A stretch of DNA of 64,000 nucleotides from Azospirillum doebereinerae (GCF_003989665.1 NZ_RZIJ01000009.1:124001-188000), one strand, 5' to 3'; positions 36,056 to 47,080 are shown, counted from the first letter of the stretch. Program-made: numbers and translations. The notes: generated from the letters alone by a model not told the origin.

Positions 36056-36461
36056 GCCTCGCCCGGAACCCCATAACCACCATTGACGGTGCCCCATCCC
36101 CTGCCCAGCGGGGGATGGGAAGGGGTTGCAAGACAACATCCTGAAGTTGATTTGCCTTTTCGGGACAATACGCCGCACGCGCGTTGCCCTTCGTCTTGAT
36201 CCGGCTTGGCGCCCGAAAGGCCGCCGTTCCGATGCCGCTCTCCTCGGCCGCCATCCCTTGTGCCCCGAGGATTCCCAAGATGTCCGGCGCGCGCGAGGAC
36301 GCCAGTCCGCTTTCGCCATCCGGTCGGCGGCAAGGATTGGCACGCCCATGGCGCGAAGGACGTAAGGGAATTATGCAGCTTTTAACCGGTTGAAATCTTC
36401 GTTACTCTCCGATGAGAAATACGCAAAGTCGCTAAACTTCGTTTCAATTTGTGGCTGGGTG
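36056..36461. other. Intergenic region purK to EAL gene
   Basis: A 406-bp gap. It contains the hairpin cccatcccc/ggggatggg (36093-36101 with 36111-36119), related to the CT/GA-rich repeat family and probably the purEK terminator. The remainder shows only short overlapping frames on both strands without start context; no gene recognised. Confidence 0.45.
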
Positions 36462-38165
36462 ATGATGACCCTTGCGCAGAACAACGCGACGCGCACAGCC
36501 CCGGTGACCAGCGCCGGGCCGCGGCGGCCCCAGTCGAGCCGCGACCGCGACCGTTTCGTCGGTTTCGCCTTCGCCGCCGCCGATCTGCTGGTCGAGACCG
36601 ACAGCATGGGGACCATCCTGTTTTCCGCCGGGGCCCGCTGCCGGCTGACCAAGGGGGACGTCGGCGGGCTGGTCGGCACCAATTTGCTGGACGTGGTGGC
36701 GCCGAGCGACCGCAAATACGTCCATGTCCTGTTCAACCGCATCAAGGAAAAGGCGCGCATCAAGCCCGCCCGCGTCCTGTTCCAAGGAATGGACGGGCAG
36801 ATGTTTCCGGCGCTGCTGGGCGGTTGCCGGCTCGATTCCTGCCCGGAATCGCTGTTCCTGACGGTCCTGCTCGCCTCCAGCCCGATGGCCACCCCGACCG
36901 GCGAGTTGCTGGACGAGCACGAGTTCAACGGCATCCTCGAAAAGCGCATCCTCGACGCCCGCGAGCGCGGGCTCGACCGGGGGCTGACCCTGCTGCTGGT
37001 CGAGGGGCTCCAGTCGATGGTCGCCTCCATGCCCGAAGGCGCGGCGGAGGAGGTGAAGGAGAGCATCGACGCTTATCTGCGCGGCATCTCCGCCGACGGC
37101 GACAGCGCCGGGCATCTGGCCGGCGACCGCTACGGCATCGTCCACGCCGCCGACATCGACGGGCGCGAGGTTCAGGGCCACATCGCGCAGATCATCGAGG
37201 CGGCGGGCGGCGCGCTTCCCGGCGGCATCCGGTCCTGGACCATGGACATGACCGACGACCGGCTGGACGCCGCCGACGCGGCGCGCGCGCTGGTCTACAC
37301 GGTGCAAGCCTTCGCGCTGGCCCAGGGCGGGGAGTTCACCATCTCCAGCCTGGAGGACGGCGCCAACCGCATGATGGCCGAGGCGGTGGAGCGCATCGGC
37401 CGCCTGCGCGCCACCATCGCCAACAAGGACTTCGTCGTCGTCTACCAGCCCATCGTCGATCTGGAGACCCAGGCCGTCCACCATCTGGAGGCGCTGACGC
37501 GGGTCGACGGCATGAAGTCCCCGGTGGAGTTCATCGCCTTCGCCGAGGACGTCGGGCTGATCTACGACTTCGACCTGCTGCTGACCCAGACGGTGCTCGA
37601 GACGCTGCACGCCCACCGCCGGGAGCCGAAGCTGCCCGACGTGGCGATCAACCTGTCGGCCAAGACCCTGATGAGCCCGATCTTCCTCACCCAGTTCCAG
37701 TCGGTGGTCGCGCCCTACGGCGACCTGCGGAAGAAGCTGCTGATCGAGGTGACGGAGACCGTGGTGGTCTCCGACATCGCCCGGCTGAACGGGGTGCTGC
37801 AGAAGCTGCGCGAGGCCGGCTACCGCATCTGCCTGGACGACGTCGGCGCCGGATCGACGTCGTTCCAGTCGCTCTACGGCATCCAGGCCGATTACGCCAA
37901 GATCGACGGCCAGTTCGTGCGCGGCGCCGTCAGCAGCCCGCGCGACATGACGATGCTGCGGTCGATGGTGGACGTCTGCCGCCAGCTCGGCATGAAGCTG
38001 ATCGGCGAGCAGGTGGAGGAGCCGGCGCACGCCCAGCTGCTCGCCAGCCTGGACGTGCCGCTGGCGCAGGGGTTCCTGTTCAGCCGCCCGTCGCGGGATT
38101 TCGCCTATTTCGCCAAGGACTGGTCCAAGGTGCGCGGCGGCGGCAAGGTGATCTGGAAAAGCTGA
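36462..38165 (+). CDS. PAS-EAL domain protein (c-di-GMP phosphodiesterase candidate)
   Basis: 567-residue cytosolic protein. The N-terminal PAS-like region (AAADLLVETDSMGTILFSAGA) is followed by about 200 residues of unassigned linker, then an EAL domain from about residue 325. Its residues look competent: EAL in HHLEALTRV, Asn in VAINLSAKTL, Glu in LLIEVTET, the Asp pair in CLDDVGAGSTS (canonical DDFGTG), Lys in YAKIDGQFV, and Glu in GEQVEEP. Probably hydrolyses c-di-GMP to pGpG. ATGs at 36462 and 36465 are possible; upstream TTG starts lack support. Stands alone. Confidence 0.88.
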   Translation: MMTLAQNNATRTAPVTSAGPRRPQSSRDRDRFVGFAFAAADLLVETDSMGTILFSAGARCRLTKGDVGGLVGTNLLDVVAPSDRKYVHVLFNRIKEKARIKPARVLFQGMDGQMFPALLGGCRLDSCPESLFLTVLLASSPMATPTGELLDEHEFNGILEKRILDARERGLDRGLTLLLVEGLQSMVASMPEGAAEEVKESIDAYLRGISADGDSAGHLAGDRYGIVHAADIDGREVQGHIAQIIEAAGGALPGGIRSWTMDMTDDRLDAADAARALVYTVQAFALAQGGEFTISSLEDGANRMMAEAVERIGRLRATIANKDFVVVYQPIVDLETQAVHHLEALTRVDGMKSPVEFIAFAEDVGLIYDFDLLLTQTVLETLHAHRREPKLPDVAINLSAKTLMSPIFLTQFQSVVAPYGDLRKKLLIEVTETVVVSDIARLNGVLQKLREAGYRICLDDVGAGSTSFQSLYGIQADYAKIDGQFVRGAVSSPRDMTMLRSMVDVCRQLGMKLIGEQVEEPAHAQLLASLDVPLAQGFLFSRPSRDFAYFAKDWSKVRGGGKVIWKS

Positions 38166-38183
38166 CGGGCGCGCCGGCCGCCG

Positions 38184-38354
38184 TCATTCCAGCGCGTGGG
38201 CCTGATCCAGCCGCCGCCGGGCCTCGTCCAGAAGGCTGCGGTTCCGCGCCAGCGCGTTGGCGCCGGCCTGTCCGTCGCGCAGATGCACACGACTCAGCAG
38301 GGCTTCCGCCTCGTCCAGAGAACTCATGATCGCCCATGCGGTGTCGGCGTCCAT
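38184..38354 (-). CDS. Small uncharacterised helical protein
   Basis: 56-residue protein too short for usual gene finders: MDADTAWAIMSSLDEAEALL, then an Arg/Leu-rich helix ending RRRLDQAHALE. A good AAAGGGGG ribosome-binding site lies upstream of the ATG at 38354. No family recognised. It sits tail-to-tail with the EAL gene with 18 bp between stops. Confidence 0.55.
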   Translation of the reverse strand: MDADTAWAIMSSLDEAEALLSRVHLRDGQAGANALARNRSLLDEARRRLDQAHALE

Positions 38355-38497
38355 CGCTGCCCCCTTTGCTTGCCCTTGTCGCGGCGCTTGTCTTTGGCGT
38401 CGCGCAATGATCAGCACTGAAACATCCTTGCACCCGGACGAGTAGAGGATATTTGGTCGCACCTATCGTTTATCGTGTGGCTTTTTATGCGTTGTTA

Positions 38498-39214
38498 TCA
38501 TTTGGTTGTGTCTTTTCCCTCCAACCGGTCGGTCTGGACACGGATGACCTTTTCGGTGAGCGAGAACGCCTGCCGGCGGGTCAGGACCACCAAGACGGTG
38601 GCGGTCGCCAGCATGAAGAAGAGCGGCCCGACCATCCAGGCCAGCACCGCCAGCGCGAAGTAATAGGACCGCATCCCGCCGTTCAGCGCGGTGACCGCCA
38701 GGGTCAGCGCCTCGGCGATCGTCTCGCCCATCGCCCGCCGCTCCTCCGGGGGCAACGGCGTGATCGGCGCCGACCCGATCAGCGCGCAGCAGTAGTTGTA
38801 CTGCCGCAAGGCCCAGGTGAACTTGAAGAAGCCGAAGGTGAAGACGACCACCATCAGCAGGATCTTGATCTCGAAGAGCTGGCGCGAGGTCTTCACGGTG
38901 AAGGACAGGTTGGTGATGATCTCGTGCGCGTGCTCGATGGCGCCGAAGGAGCCGACCAGACCGGCCAGGATCAGCATGTTGGTCGAGGCGAAGAAGGTGC
39001 AGCTCTGCATCGTGTGGCCGACGAGCTGCGAGTCCATGATGCGGTTGTCGCGCTCCAGCATCCGCTCCATCCAGTGGCGGCGGATCACCTTGAGGTGCTG
39101 GTTGACGACGCGGTGCCCGGTCAGCAGATGGTCCTGGATGACGGTGAAGCCGACCCAGGCCGTGACGAACCAGACGAACGCGATCAGGTCGAGCGCTGCG
39201 AGATCGGGCGGCAA
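38498..39214 (-). CDS. DUF599 family membrane protein
   Basis: 238-residue integral membrane protein with four hydrophobic segments: ALDLIAFVWFVTAWVGFTVI, FASTNMLILAGLVGSFGAI, IKILLMVVVFTFGFFKFTWAL and FALAVLAWMVGPLFFMLATA. DUF599 features include WMERMLERDNRIMDSQLVGH and FKFTWALRQYNY. Function unknown. It is bounded downstream by AT-rich sequence and upstream by the CT/GA-rich repeats. Start at 39214. Confidence 0.9.
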   Translation of the reverse strand: MPPDLAALDLIAFVWFVTAWVGFTVIQDHLLTGHRVVNQHLKVIRRHWMERMLERDNRIMDSQLVGHTMQSCTFFASTNMLILAGLVGSFGAIEHAHEIITNLSFTVKTSRQLFEIKILLMVVVFTFGFFKFTWALRQYNYCCALIGSAPITPLPPEERRAMGETIAEALTLAVTALNGGMRSYYFALAVLAWMVGPLFFMLATATVLVVLTRRQAFSLTEKVIRVQTDRLEGKDTTK

Positions 39215-39312
39215 GGGGCGGCACTCGCGATGGAAAGGGGAGGATCGGCGCTTCGTTTACGCCCCATCCGGGCGGCTGTCCACAGGCCCCATGTGCGCAA
39301 GAGCAAGGAGAG

Positions 39313-39392
39313 CCCTCTCTCCCCGGGGGAGAGGGAGGGGACCCGCGCCGCAGGCGTGGGGAGGGTGAGGGGGCCGACGCGCAAAGCGCGTC
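39313..39392. repeat. CT/GA-rich hairpin repeats upstream of the DUF599 gene
   Basis: The hairpin ccctctctccccgggggagaggg (39313-39335, imperfect centre) and a second palindrome gacgcgc/gcgcgtc (39376-39392). Same style as the elements at 11.5 kb and 39.48 kb; probably a dispersed REP-like family. Confidence 0.6.
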
Positions 39393-39468
39393 GCGATGGG
39401 GCAGCATGCCCCTTCGCCGATCCTTCGAACGTTGTTTCCTGACACAGACCCGTTGCCGTGCGTCCCCC

Positions 39469-39729
39469 TCACCCAACCCTCTCCCCGGGGGGGAGAGGGC
39501 TTGAAGACGGGTTCGTCGCTTCGCTGTTCAATCGGGCCAGCAAGTCGTTCAGGACATGGACGCGGATGGCGCTGGACAGGTTGCCGGTCCGTGCGCGGTC
39601 GATCTCCTCGATCAGCGCGTTGACCGACAGGCCCCGCGCCTGGGCGACCCGCTTCAGGGCGTCCCAGAACTCCTCCTCCAGCGAGACGCTGGTGGGGTGT
39701 CCGGCGATCAGCACCGAACGCTTCTTCAT
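39469..39729 (-). CDS. Ribbon-helix-helix domain protein
   Basis: 86-residue protein of the RHH_4 type: TSVSLEEEFWDALKRVAQARG, then LSVNALIEEIDRAR and NLSSAIRVHVLNDLLARL. The first strand plus two helices would form a dimeric DNA-binding fold, though targets are unknown. The last residues (SSPLPPGERVG) are encoded by a copy of the CT/GA-rich repeat, so the original C-terminus may have been replaced by repeat insertion. Confidence 0.85.
   Translation of the reverse strand: MKKRSVLIAGHPTSVSLEEEFWDALKRVAQARGLSVNALIEEIDRARTGNLSSAIRVHVLNDLLARLNSEATNPSSSPLPPGERVG
39478..39499. repeat. CT/GA-rich hairpin inside the 3' end of the RHH gene
   Basis: Inverted repeat ccctctcccc / gggagaggg, oriented as mirror partner of the unit at 39313-39335; it overlaps the last codons of the RHH gene. 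Confidence 0.6.
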
Positions 39730-39762
39730 GGCGGCACGCGCCCCCGGTCGGCTTGGCTGTAA

Positions 39763-39788
39763 AGGGTGGAGCGGAAACGCCCCACCCT
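39763..39788 (-). terminator. Terminator of fumC
   Basis: Stem agggtgg...ccaccct with an inner gcg-gaaa-cgc tetraloop, followed on the minus strand by TTTACAG; 12 bp after the fumC stop. Confidence 0.65.
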
Positions 39789-39799
39789 AACCGCAGCGC

Positions 39800-41191
<1,392 letters not shown>

Positions 41192-41386
41192 GATTGTCCT
41201 CTTTTTGTTCGCTGTGATCGGCTGGCACTCGCTGGCTGTGGACCTGATCTTTCCATGGAGCCGGCGAAAGGCAAGGGTCTCCTTGTGAAAGCTTGCCCAC
41301 AAGCTTGCCGGCACTCCGAAATCGTTCTTGTTTTGTTCATCGTCAGGGCGTAGCGTTCTTGAAACGCCTGCCATGGGGGAAATCGG

Positions 41387-41647
41387 ATGGACACGTTCGC
41401 TCTGGACCCTGTTCGCGCGCTGATCTCCAGGACGCGCGTCGCGGAGATGAAGAGCCTCGGCTGGCGCGTCGTCGGCCCCGGCGAGGAGGGCTCCTTCCTG
41501 ATGGAAGGCCCCGAACTCGGCGGCGGGCCGGAGCGTCTGGTGCAGCCCTTGGGCTCCCTGTTCGACGATCTGATCGCCCGCGCGCTGGAACGCGCCGACG
41601 CCATCGATCAGCAGACCAGCCGTCGCGCGGCCCGCCACGCGGCTTGA
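41387..41647 (+). CDS. Small uncharacterised protein
   Basis: 86-residue protein beginning [20 protein letters not shown], with a mixed core [18 protein letters not shown] and a helical end [25 protein letters not shown] upstream supports the ATG at 41387. No family recognised. Divergent from fumC across a 195-bp gap. Confidence 0.6.
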   Translation: MDTFALDPVRALISRTRVAEMKSLGWRVVGPGEEGSFLMEGPELGGGPERLVQPLGSLFDDLIARALERADAIDQQTSRRAARHAA

Positions 41648-41858
41648 TCGTGATCGGCCGCCATCCCGATGGGCCGGAACGCTCATTGGGATAGGCGAAA
41701 TCCCACCCCACCTCTTTCGATCGGAGCGTCGGGGTATCCCGACCATCCCGTCCGGTGCATCGTGCCGGCTCGTTGGGCGTTCCCCCTTCCCCGTGCCGTG
41801 AAAATGTTGCGGCCGGTGCGGATATCGGGATGGCACGCCGACGAAACGGGACCGGTCC

Positions 41859-42851
41859 ATGACGAAGCGCCCCTCCTCGCAGATCAAGATTCTGATTGTC
41901 GACGACAATCCGCTGCTCCAGCGCGCCTTGAAGGACATGCTCGGCCTGTGGGGCGTCGGGCAGATCACCGCCGTCTCCAACGGGCAGGACGCCAAGGAGG
42001 CCCTGCGCCGCGAGGTCTTCGACCTGATGGTCACCGATTGGGTGATGGAGCCGGTGGGCGGCGCACAGTTGATCCAATGGGTGCGCCAGTCGCCCGGCTG
42101 CCTGCGCCCCGATTTGCCGATCATCGTGCTGACCGCCAACGCCGACCTGTCCACCGTGCGCTGCGCCTGGGATTCCGGGGCCGATTCCGTCCTGGCCAAG
42201 CCGGTGCCGGCGGCGACGCTGGCGCGCCGGATCGACGCCGTGCTGAACCGCCGCGACAGCGGCGTGAAGGCCGGCGGCCAGCGCGCCCAGGATTCCGCCG
42301 CCGGGCCGCAGCCCGCGCGGCCCGGCCCGCAGAGCGGCCCGCAGGCCGACGCCACGCCGAAGCTGCCGCCGCCGATCACGCCGGTGCTTCCGGCCGCGCT
42401 CACCCCGCGCAGCACCGATCCCAAGCGGGTCCGCCTGCTGCTGGCGCTCGACCGGCTGGACGCCGCCATCGAGCGCCCCGACCCCATCGGCAGCCGCCTG
42501 CGCCACGCCGTGTCCGACCTTCAGGTCGCGGCGGCGGGGGACCACGCCGCGTCCTCGATGGTGGCGTCGCTGTCCACCTGCGTCACCTGGGTCGAGCCCG
42601 ACACCGAGGGCTTCGTCGACGCGCTTCAGGCCCACGCCGCTGCCCTGCGCTGGGCGGTGGGCTGCGACGGTGGCGCGCAGTCGATGGCGGTGGCGCTCTG
42701 CCTGATCCGCACGCTGCGCGCCAGCGTCCGCACGCTGGCGGCGCGCGGCCAGAGCGATTTCGGCGGCTGGCCCGAAGCCGGCCCCTCGGCGCCCTCCCCC
42801 AACCCGACGCCCAACCCGACGCCAAAGTCCCCGCCCAAAAATCTCCTCTGA
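41859..42851 (+). CDS. CheY-like response regulator with unassigned C-terminal domain
   Basis: 330-residue protein. The receiver domain occupies residues about 9-130 with the acidic pair in [13 protein letters not shown], phospho-acceptor Asp in [13 protein letters not shown], Thr in IIVLTANAD, and Lys in [10 protein letters not shown] Pro/Ala/Gln-rich linker follows, then a helical region of about 130 residues ([32 protein letters not shown]) without recognised output motifs. No kinase gene is adjacent. It may act through protein interaction. Confidence 0.88.
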   Translation: MTKRPSSQIKILIVDDNPLLQRALKDMLGLWGVGQITAVSNGQDAKEALRREVFDLMVTDWVMEPVGGAQLIQWVRQSPGCLRPDLPIIVLTANADLSTVRCAWDSGADSVLAKPVPAATLARRIDAVLNRRDSGVKAGGQRAQDSAAGPQPARPGPQSGPQADATPKLPPPITPVLPAALTPRSTDPKRVRLLLALDRLDAAIERPDPIGSRLRHAVSDLQVAAAGDHAASSMVASLSTCVTWVEPDTEGFVDALQAHAAALRWAVGCDGGAQSMAVALCLIRTLRASVRTLAARGQSDFGGWPEAGPSAPSPNPTPNPTPKSPPKNLL

Positions 42852-42960
42852 CGCCGCGCCGAGTCAGCCCCATATCCCTTGAGACCGATGGGTGGGAAGG
42901 CAATGGCGGAGCGGGAATTTCCGTAAAGCGGATGTTTCCATGCGCTCCGTTTCCGATCCT

Positions 42961-43011
42961 CGCCCGCTACCGGCCGTTCCTTGCTTTTTGCGGAACGGCC
43001 GGTGGCGGGCG
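42961..43011 (+). terminator. Long hairpin before indolepyruvate oxidoreductase
   Basis: Arms accggccgttcc (42969-42980) and ggaacggccggt (42992-43003) pair perfectly, and flanking cgcccgc/gcgggcg extend the stem. It probably ends transcription of the response regulator gene. Confidence 0.6.
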
Positions 43012-43109
43012 TTGCGATATACGGCAGCCTTCATTACCTTTTTGCCCATCGAACAAACCGGCGGTCCAGCGATAAAGCCAGACGCCCGGTGCAGGGAGGG
43101 ATGGGTAAC

Positions 43110-46100
43110 ATGGCGCTCGCGACCGTTTCACTGGACGACAAATACGCGCTCGAACAGGGCCGCGTGTATCTCACCGGGACCCAGGCGCTGGTGCGCCTGC
43201 CGATGATGCAGCGCCAGCGCGACCTCGCCGCCGGGCTGAACACCGGCTGCTTCATCTCGGGCTATCGCGGGTCGCCGCTGGGCGGCTTCGACCAAAATCT
43301 GTGGAACGCGCGCAAGTTCCTGGAGAAGAACCACATCCAGTTCCAGCCCGGCGTCAACGAGGAGCTGGGCGCCACCGCCGTCTGGGGCAGCCAGCAGGTC
43401 GGCATGTTCAAGGGCGCCAAATACGACGGCGTCTTCGCCATGTGGTACGGCAAGGGGCCGGGCGTCGACCGCTCGGGCGACGTGTTCAAGCACGCCAACG
43501 GCGCCGGCACCTCGAAGAACGGCGGCGTGCTGGTGCTGACCGGCGACGACCACAATTCCAAGTCCTCGACCTTCCCGCACCAGTCCGAACACGCCTACAT
43601 GCACGCGATGATCCCGGTGCTGAACCCGTCGGGGGTGCAGGAGATCCTGGATTACGGCCTGATCGGCTGGGCGATGAGCCGCTTCTCCGGCTGCTGGGTC
43701 GCCATGAAGACCATCGCCGAGACGGTGGACACCTCGGCCTCGGTCTACATCGATCCGCACCGCGTCAACCCGGTCATCCCGACCGACTTCCCGATGCCGC
43801 CCGGCGGCCTGAACATCCGCTGGCCCGACCCGCCGCTGGAGCAGGAACACCGGCTGATGAAGCACAAGCTCTACGCCGCCCTGGCGTTCGCGCGTGCCAA
43901 CAAGCTGGACCAGGTGGTGATGGGCAGCCCGCGCCCGCGCTTCGGCATCGTCACCACCGGCAAGAGCTACCTCGACGTCCGGCAGGCTCTCGACGAGTTG
44001 GGCATCACCGAGGAGATGGCGTCGGACTGGGGCATCACCGTCTACAAGGTGGGCATGCCCTGGCCGCTGGAGCGCGACGGCGTCCGCCACTTCGCCGAGG
44101 GGCTGGAGGAGATCGTCGTCGTCGAGGAGAAGCGCGCCGTCATCGAGAACCAGCTCAAGGAACAGCTCTACAACTGGAACCCGGACGTCCGCCCCAAGGT
44201 CGTCGGCAAGTTCGACGAGCAGGGCGAGTGGATCCTCCCCAGCGCCGGCGAGCTGTCGCCCGCCCAGATCGCGGTGGTGATCGGCCGCCGTCTGGAGCGC
44301 TTCATCGACAACGAAAACCTCAAGCGCCGCATCGCCTTCCTCGACGCCCAGGAGAAGCAGAAGGGCCACGTCGCCCGCGTCGTCCGCAAGCCGACCTTCT
44401 GCTCGGGCTGCCCGCACAACACCTCCACCCATGTGCCCGACGGCAGCCGCGCGCTGGGCGGCATCGGCTGCCACTACATGGCGACGTGGCTCGACCGCAA
44501 GACCGACACCTTCACCCAGATGGGCGGCGAGGGCGTGCCGTGGGTAGGCCAAGCGCCCTTCACCGACGAGACGCACATCTTCGCCAACCTCGGCGACGGC
44601 ACCTATTTCCACTCCGGCATCCTGGCGATCCGTCAGGCCATCGCCGCCAAGGTGAACATCACCTACAAGATCCTGTTCAACGACGCGGTCGCCATGACCG
44701 GCGGCCAGCCCTTCGACGGCACCCAGACCGTCCAGTCCATCGCCCAGACCCTGCGCGCCGAGGGCGTCTCCCGCATCACCGTCGTCACCGACGAGCCGGA
44801 GAAGTACGGCCTCAACAACGGGTTGCCGCAGTTCACGGCGGTGGAGCACCGCGACGACCTCGACCGCGTCCAGAAGGAGATGCGCGAGGTTCCCGGCACC
44901 AGCATCCTGATCTACGACCAGACCTGCGCCACCGAGAAGCGCCGCCGCCGCAAGCGCGGCAAGATGGTGGACCCGGCCAAGCGCGTCGTCATCAACGAGC
45001 TGGTCTGCGAGGGCTGCGGCGACTGCTCGGCCAAGTCGTCCTGCGTCTCGGTGGTCCCGCAGGAGACCGAGTTCGGACGCAAGCGCCAGATCGACCAGTC
45101 CAGCTGCAACAAGGACTATTCCTGCACCAAGGGCTTCTGCCCCAGCTTCGTGACGGTCGAGGGCGGCCAGCTCCGCAAGCCCAAGCCGGCCGCGGCCAAG
45201 GCCGCCGACGCCACCCCGCTGCCCGCCCCCGCCCTGCCCGTCTACGAGAAGACCTGGGGCCTCTACGTCACCGGCGTCGGCGGCACCGGCGTGGTCACCA
45301 TCGGCGCCCTGCTGGGCATGGCGGCGCATCTGGAGGGCAAGGGCGTCGGCGTGCTCGACATGACCGGTCTCGCCCAGAAGGGCGGCGCCGTCACCAGCCA
45401 CATCCGCATCGCCGACACGCCCGAGGACATCCACTCCGTCCGCATCGCGGCCGGCGGCGCCGACGCGGTGCTGGGCTGCGACATCGTCGTCGCGGCGGCC
45501 GGCGACGGCCTGTCCAAGATGCGGGCGGGCCACACCCGCGCCGTGCTGAACACCCACGACGCCATCACCGCCGACTTCATCAAGCAGCCGGACATGGTCA
45601 TCCCGGTCCGCGATCTGGTCGGCGACGTCCGCCGGGCCTGCGGCGGCGAGGCGATGGTCGACGCCATCGACGCCGCCAAGCTCGCCACCGGCCTGCTCGG
45701 CGACAGCATCTACGCCAACCCCTTCCTGATGGGCTACGCGTGGCAGAAGGGCCTGATCCCGCTGTCCGAGGCCTCCATCCTGAAGGCCATCGAGCTGAAC
45801 GGCGTGTCGATCAAGCTGAACCTCGACGCCTTCCAGTGGGGCCGCCGCGCCGCCGTGGACCTCGCGGCCGTCCAGGCCGCCGCCACGCCCCCGGCGCCGG
45901 TGGAGGCCGGCAACGCCAACCTGCTGCTCGACCAGCGCCGCCCGTCGGCCAGCCTGGAGGAGGTGATCGAGCGCCGCACCCGCTTCCTGACCGACTACCA
46001 GGACGCCGCCTACGCCGCCCGCTTCCACGCCCTGGTCGATTGGACCCGCCGGGTCGAGGGCCAGAAGATCCCCGGCTCCACCGCCCTGACCGAGGCCGTC

Positions 46101-46613
46101 GCCCGCGCCCACTTCAAGCTGATGGCCTACAAGGACGAGTACGAGGTCGCCCGCCTCTTCACCGACACCGGCTTCGTCGAGAACGTGTCACGCATGTTCG
46201 AGGGCGACTGGAAGCTGACCTTCCACATGGCCCCGCCGACGCTGGGCGAGGCCGCCGAGGACGGGGCCGAGCCGAAGAAGAAGACCTTCGGCCCCTGGAT
46301 GCTGCCGGTCCTGCGCCTGCTGGCCAAGGGAAAGCGCCTGCGCGGCACCTGGATGGACCCCTTCGGCCGCACCGAGGAGCGCCGCCAGGAACGCCAGCTC
46401 ATCGCCGACTACGAGGCGATCATGGGCGAGGTCCTGCACAGCCTGACCCGCGACACCCTGGCCCTCGCCCTGGAGATCGCAGCATTGCCGATGGAGATGC
46501 GCGGCTACGGCCCGGTCAAGGCCCGCAACGTCGCCGCCGCCAAGGCGAAGGAGGCCAAGCTGCTGGCCGCCTTCCGCGCCCCGGCCCAGCCGCAGCCGAT
46601 GGCGGCGGAGTGA
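43110..46613 (+). CDS. Indolepyruvate:ferredoxin oxidoreductase (fused)
   Basis: Large thiamine-diphosphate Fe-S enzyme, 1167 residues, oxidatively decarboxylating aryl-pyruvates (for example indole-3-pyruvate) to acyl-CoA with ferredoxin reduction. The IorA-like part includes GYRGSPLGGFDQNLW, FCSGCPHNTSTHV and the TPP-binding FANLGDGTYFHSGI. Cysteines for a 4Fe-4S centre are in ELVCEGCGDCSAKSSC. The IorB-like gamma domain begins LYVTGVGGTGVVTIGALLG, and a C-terminal DUF6537-like region follows. The ATG at 43110 is preferred to 43101 because AGGGAGGG abuts the latter. Relevant to tryptophan/indole-acetate metabolism in rhizosphere bacteria. Confidence 0.94.
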   Translation: MALATVSLDDKYALEQGRVYLTGTQALVRLPMMQRQRDLAAGLNTGCFISGYRGSPLGGFDQNLWNARKFLEKNHIQFQPGVNEELGATAVWGSQQVGMFKGAKYDGVFAMWYGKGPGVDRSGDVFKHANGAGTSKNGGVLVLTGDDHNSKSSTFPHQSEHAYMHAMIPVLNPSGVQEILDYGLIGWAMSRFSGCWVAMKTIAETVDTSASVYIDPHRVNPVIPTDFPMPPGGLNIRWPDPPLEQEHRLMKHKLYAALAFARANKLDQVVMGSPRPRFGIVTTGKSYLDVRQALDELGITEEMASDWGITVYKVGMPWPLERDGVRHFAEGLEEIVVVEEKRAVIENQLKEQLYNWNPDVRPKVVGKFDEQGEWILPSAGELSPAQIAVVIGRRLERFIDNENLKRRIAFLDAQEKQKGHVARVVRKPTFCSGCPHNTSTHVPDGSRALGGIGCHYMATWLDRKTDTFTQMGGEGVPWVGQAPFTDETHIFANLGDGTYFHSGILAIRQAIAAKVNITYKILFNDAVAMTGGQPFDGTQTVQSIAQTLRAEGVSRITVVTDEPEKYGLNNGLPQFTAVEHRDDLDRVQKEMREVPGTSILIYDQTCATEKRRRRKRGKMVDPAKRVVINELVCEGCGDCSAKSSCVSVVPQETEFGRKRQIDQSSCNKDYSCTKGFCPSFVTVEGGQLRKPKPAAAKAADATPLPAPALPVYEKTWGLYVTGVGGTGVVTIGALLGMAAHLEGKGVGVLDMTGLAQKGGAVTSHIRIADTPEDIHSVRIAAGGADAVLGCDIVVAAAGDGLSKMRAGHTRAVLNTHDAITADFIKQPDMVIPVRDLVGDVRRACGGEAMVDAIDAAKLATGLLGDSIYANPFLMGYAWQKGLIPLSEASILKAIELNGVSIKLNLDAFQWGRRAAVDLAAVQAAATPPAPVEAGNANLLLDQRRPSASLEEVIERRTRFLTDYQDAAYAARFHALVDWTRRVEGQKIPGSTALTEAVARAHFKLMAYKDEYEVARLFTDTGFVENVSRMFEGDWKLTFHMAPPTLGEAAEDGAEPKKKTFGPWMLPVLRLLAKGKRLRGTWMDPFGRTEERRQERQLIADYEAIMGEVLHSLTRDTLALALEIAALPMEMRGYGPVKARNVAAAKAKEAKLLAAFRAPAQPQPMAAE

Positions 46614-46632
46614 GGGGAGCCTGACCGGAACC

Positions 46633-46667
46633 GGCGGGCGCGGCGGCGGACCCTCGCCGCGCCCGCC
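46633..46667 (+). terminator. Hairpin after indolepyruvate oxidoreductase
   Basis: Perfect 13-bp G/C stem (46633-46645 with 46655-46667), loop of nine bases, 19 bp beyond the stop; no U-run. Confidence 0.55.
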
Positions 46668-46749
46668 TCGGCCGGGTTGGGCCGGGCCGGTGATCCGGCC
46701 CGCCGTTGCGTCCGTATCGACCGACGTCACCATCGATGAGGATCCCAGC

Positions 46750-47079
46750 ATGCCCAGGACCGAGCTGTTCATATGGCACGACCTCCCGGCGGCCGAGGCC
46801 AACGGCGCGCAGCGGCGGGAGATCGTCGGCGCGGGCGCGTCGCTGAAGCAGGTCGTGATCAAGGCCGGCACGGTGTCGCCGCGCCACAGCCACGATCACG
46901 AACAGTTCCTCCTGGTGCTGGAGGGGCTTGCGCGCCTCACCACCGAATCCGGAACGGTCGAACTGCGCCCCGGCATGGTCGTCTGCTTCGATCCCGAGGC
47001 TTGGCACGCGGCGGAGTTCGTTCGGGACACGGTGCTGGTGGAAGTGAATTTGAGGGGTTCGGAAGTTATCCCGGACTAA
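46750..47079 (+). CDS. Cupin domain protein
   Basis: 109-residue single-domain cupin. Motif 1 SPRHSHDHEQFLLVLEG supplies two or three His and a Glu metal ligands; motif 2 is LRPGMVVCFDPEAWHAAEF. Cupin enzymes vary widely, so the reaction cannot be predicted; metal binding is likely. The ATG at 46750 has GAGGA upstream. It ends 1 bp from the convergent AT-rich cyclase gene and marks the left edge of the accessory patch. Confidence 0.88.
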   Translation: MPRTELFIWHDLPAAEANGAQRREIVGAGASLKQVVIKAGTVSPRHSHDHEQFLLVLEGLARLTTESGTVELRPGMVVCFDPEAWHAAEFVRDTVLVEVNLRGSEVIPD

Positions 47080-47080
47080 C

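Noticed and set aside
43128-46112. Open frame of 994 codons antisense to indolepyruvate oxidoreductase
   Set aside because: Shadow frame caused by high third-position G+C; the sense gene has full catalytic motifs.
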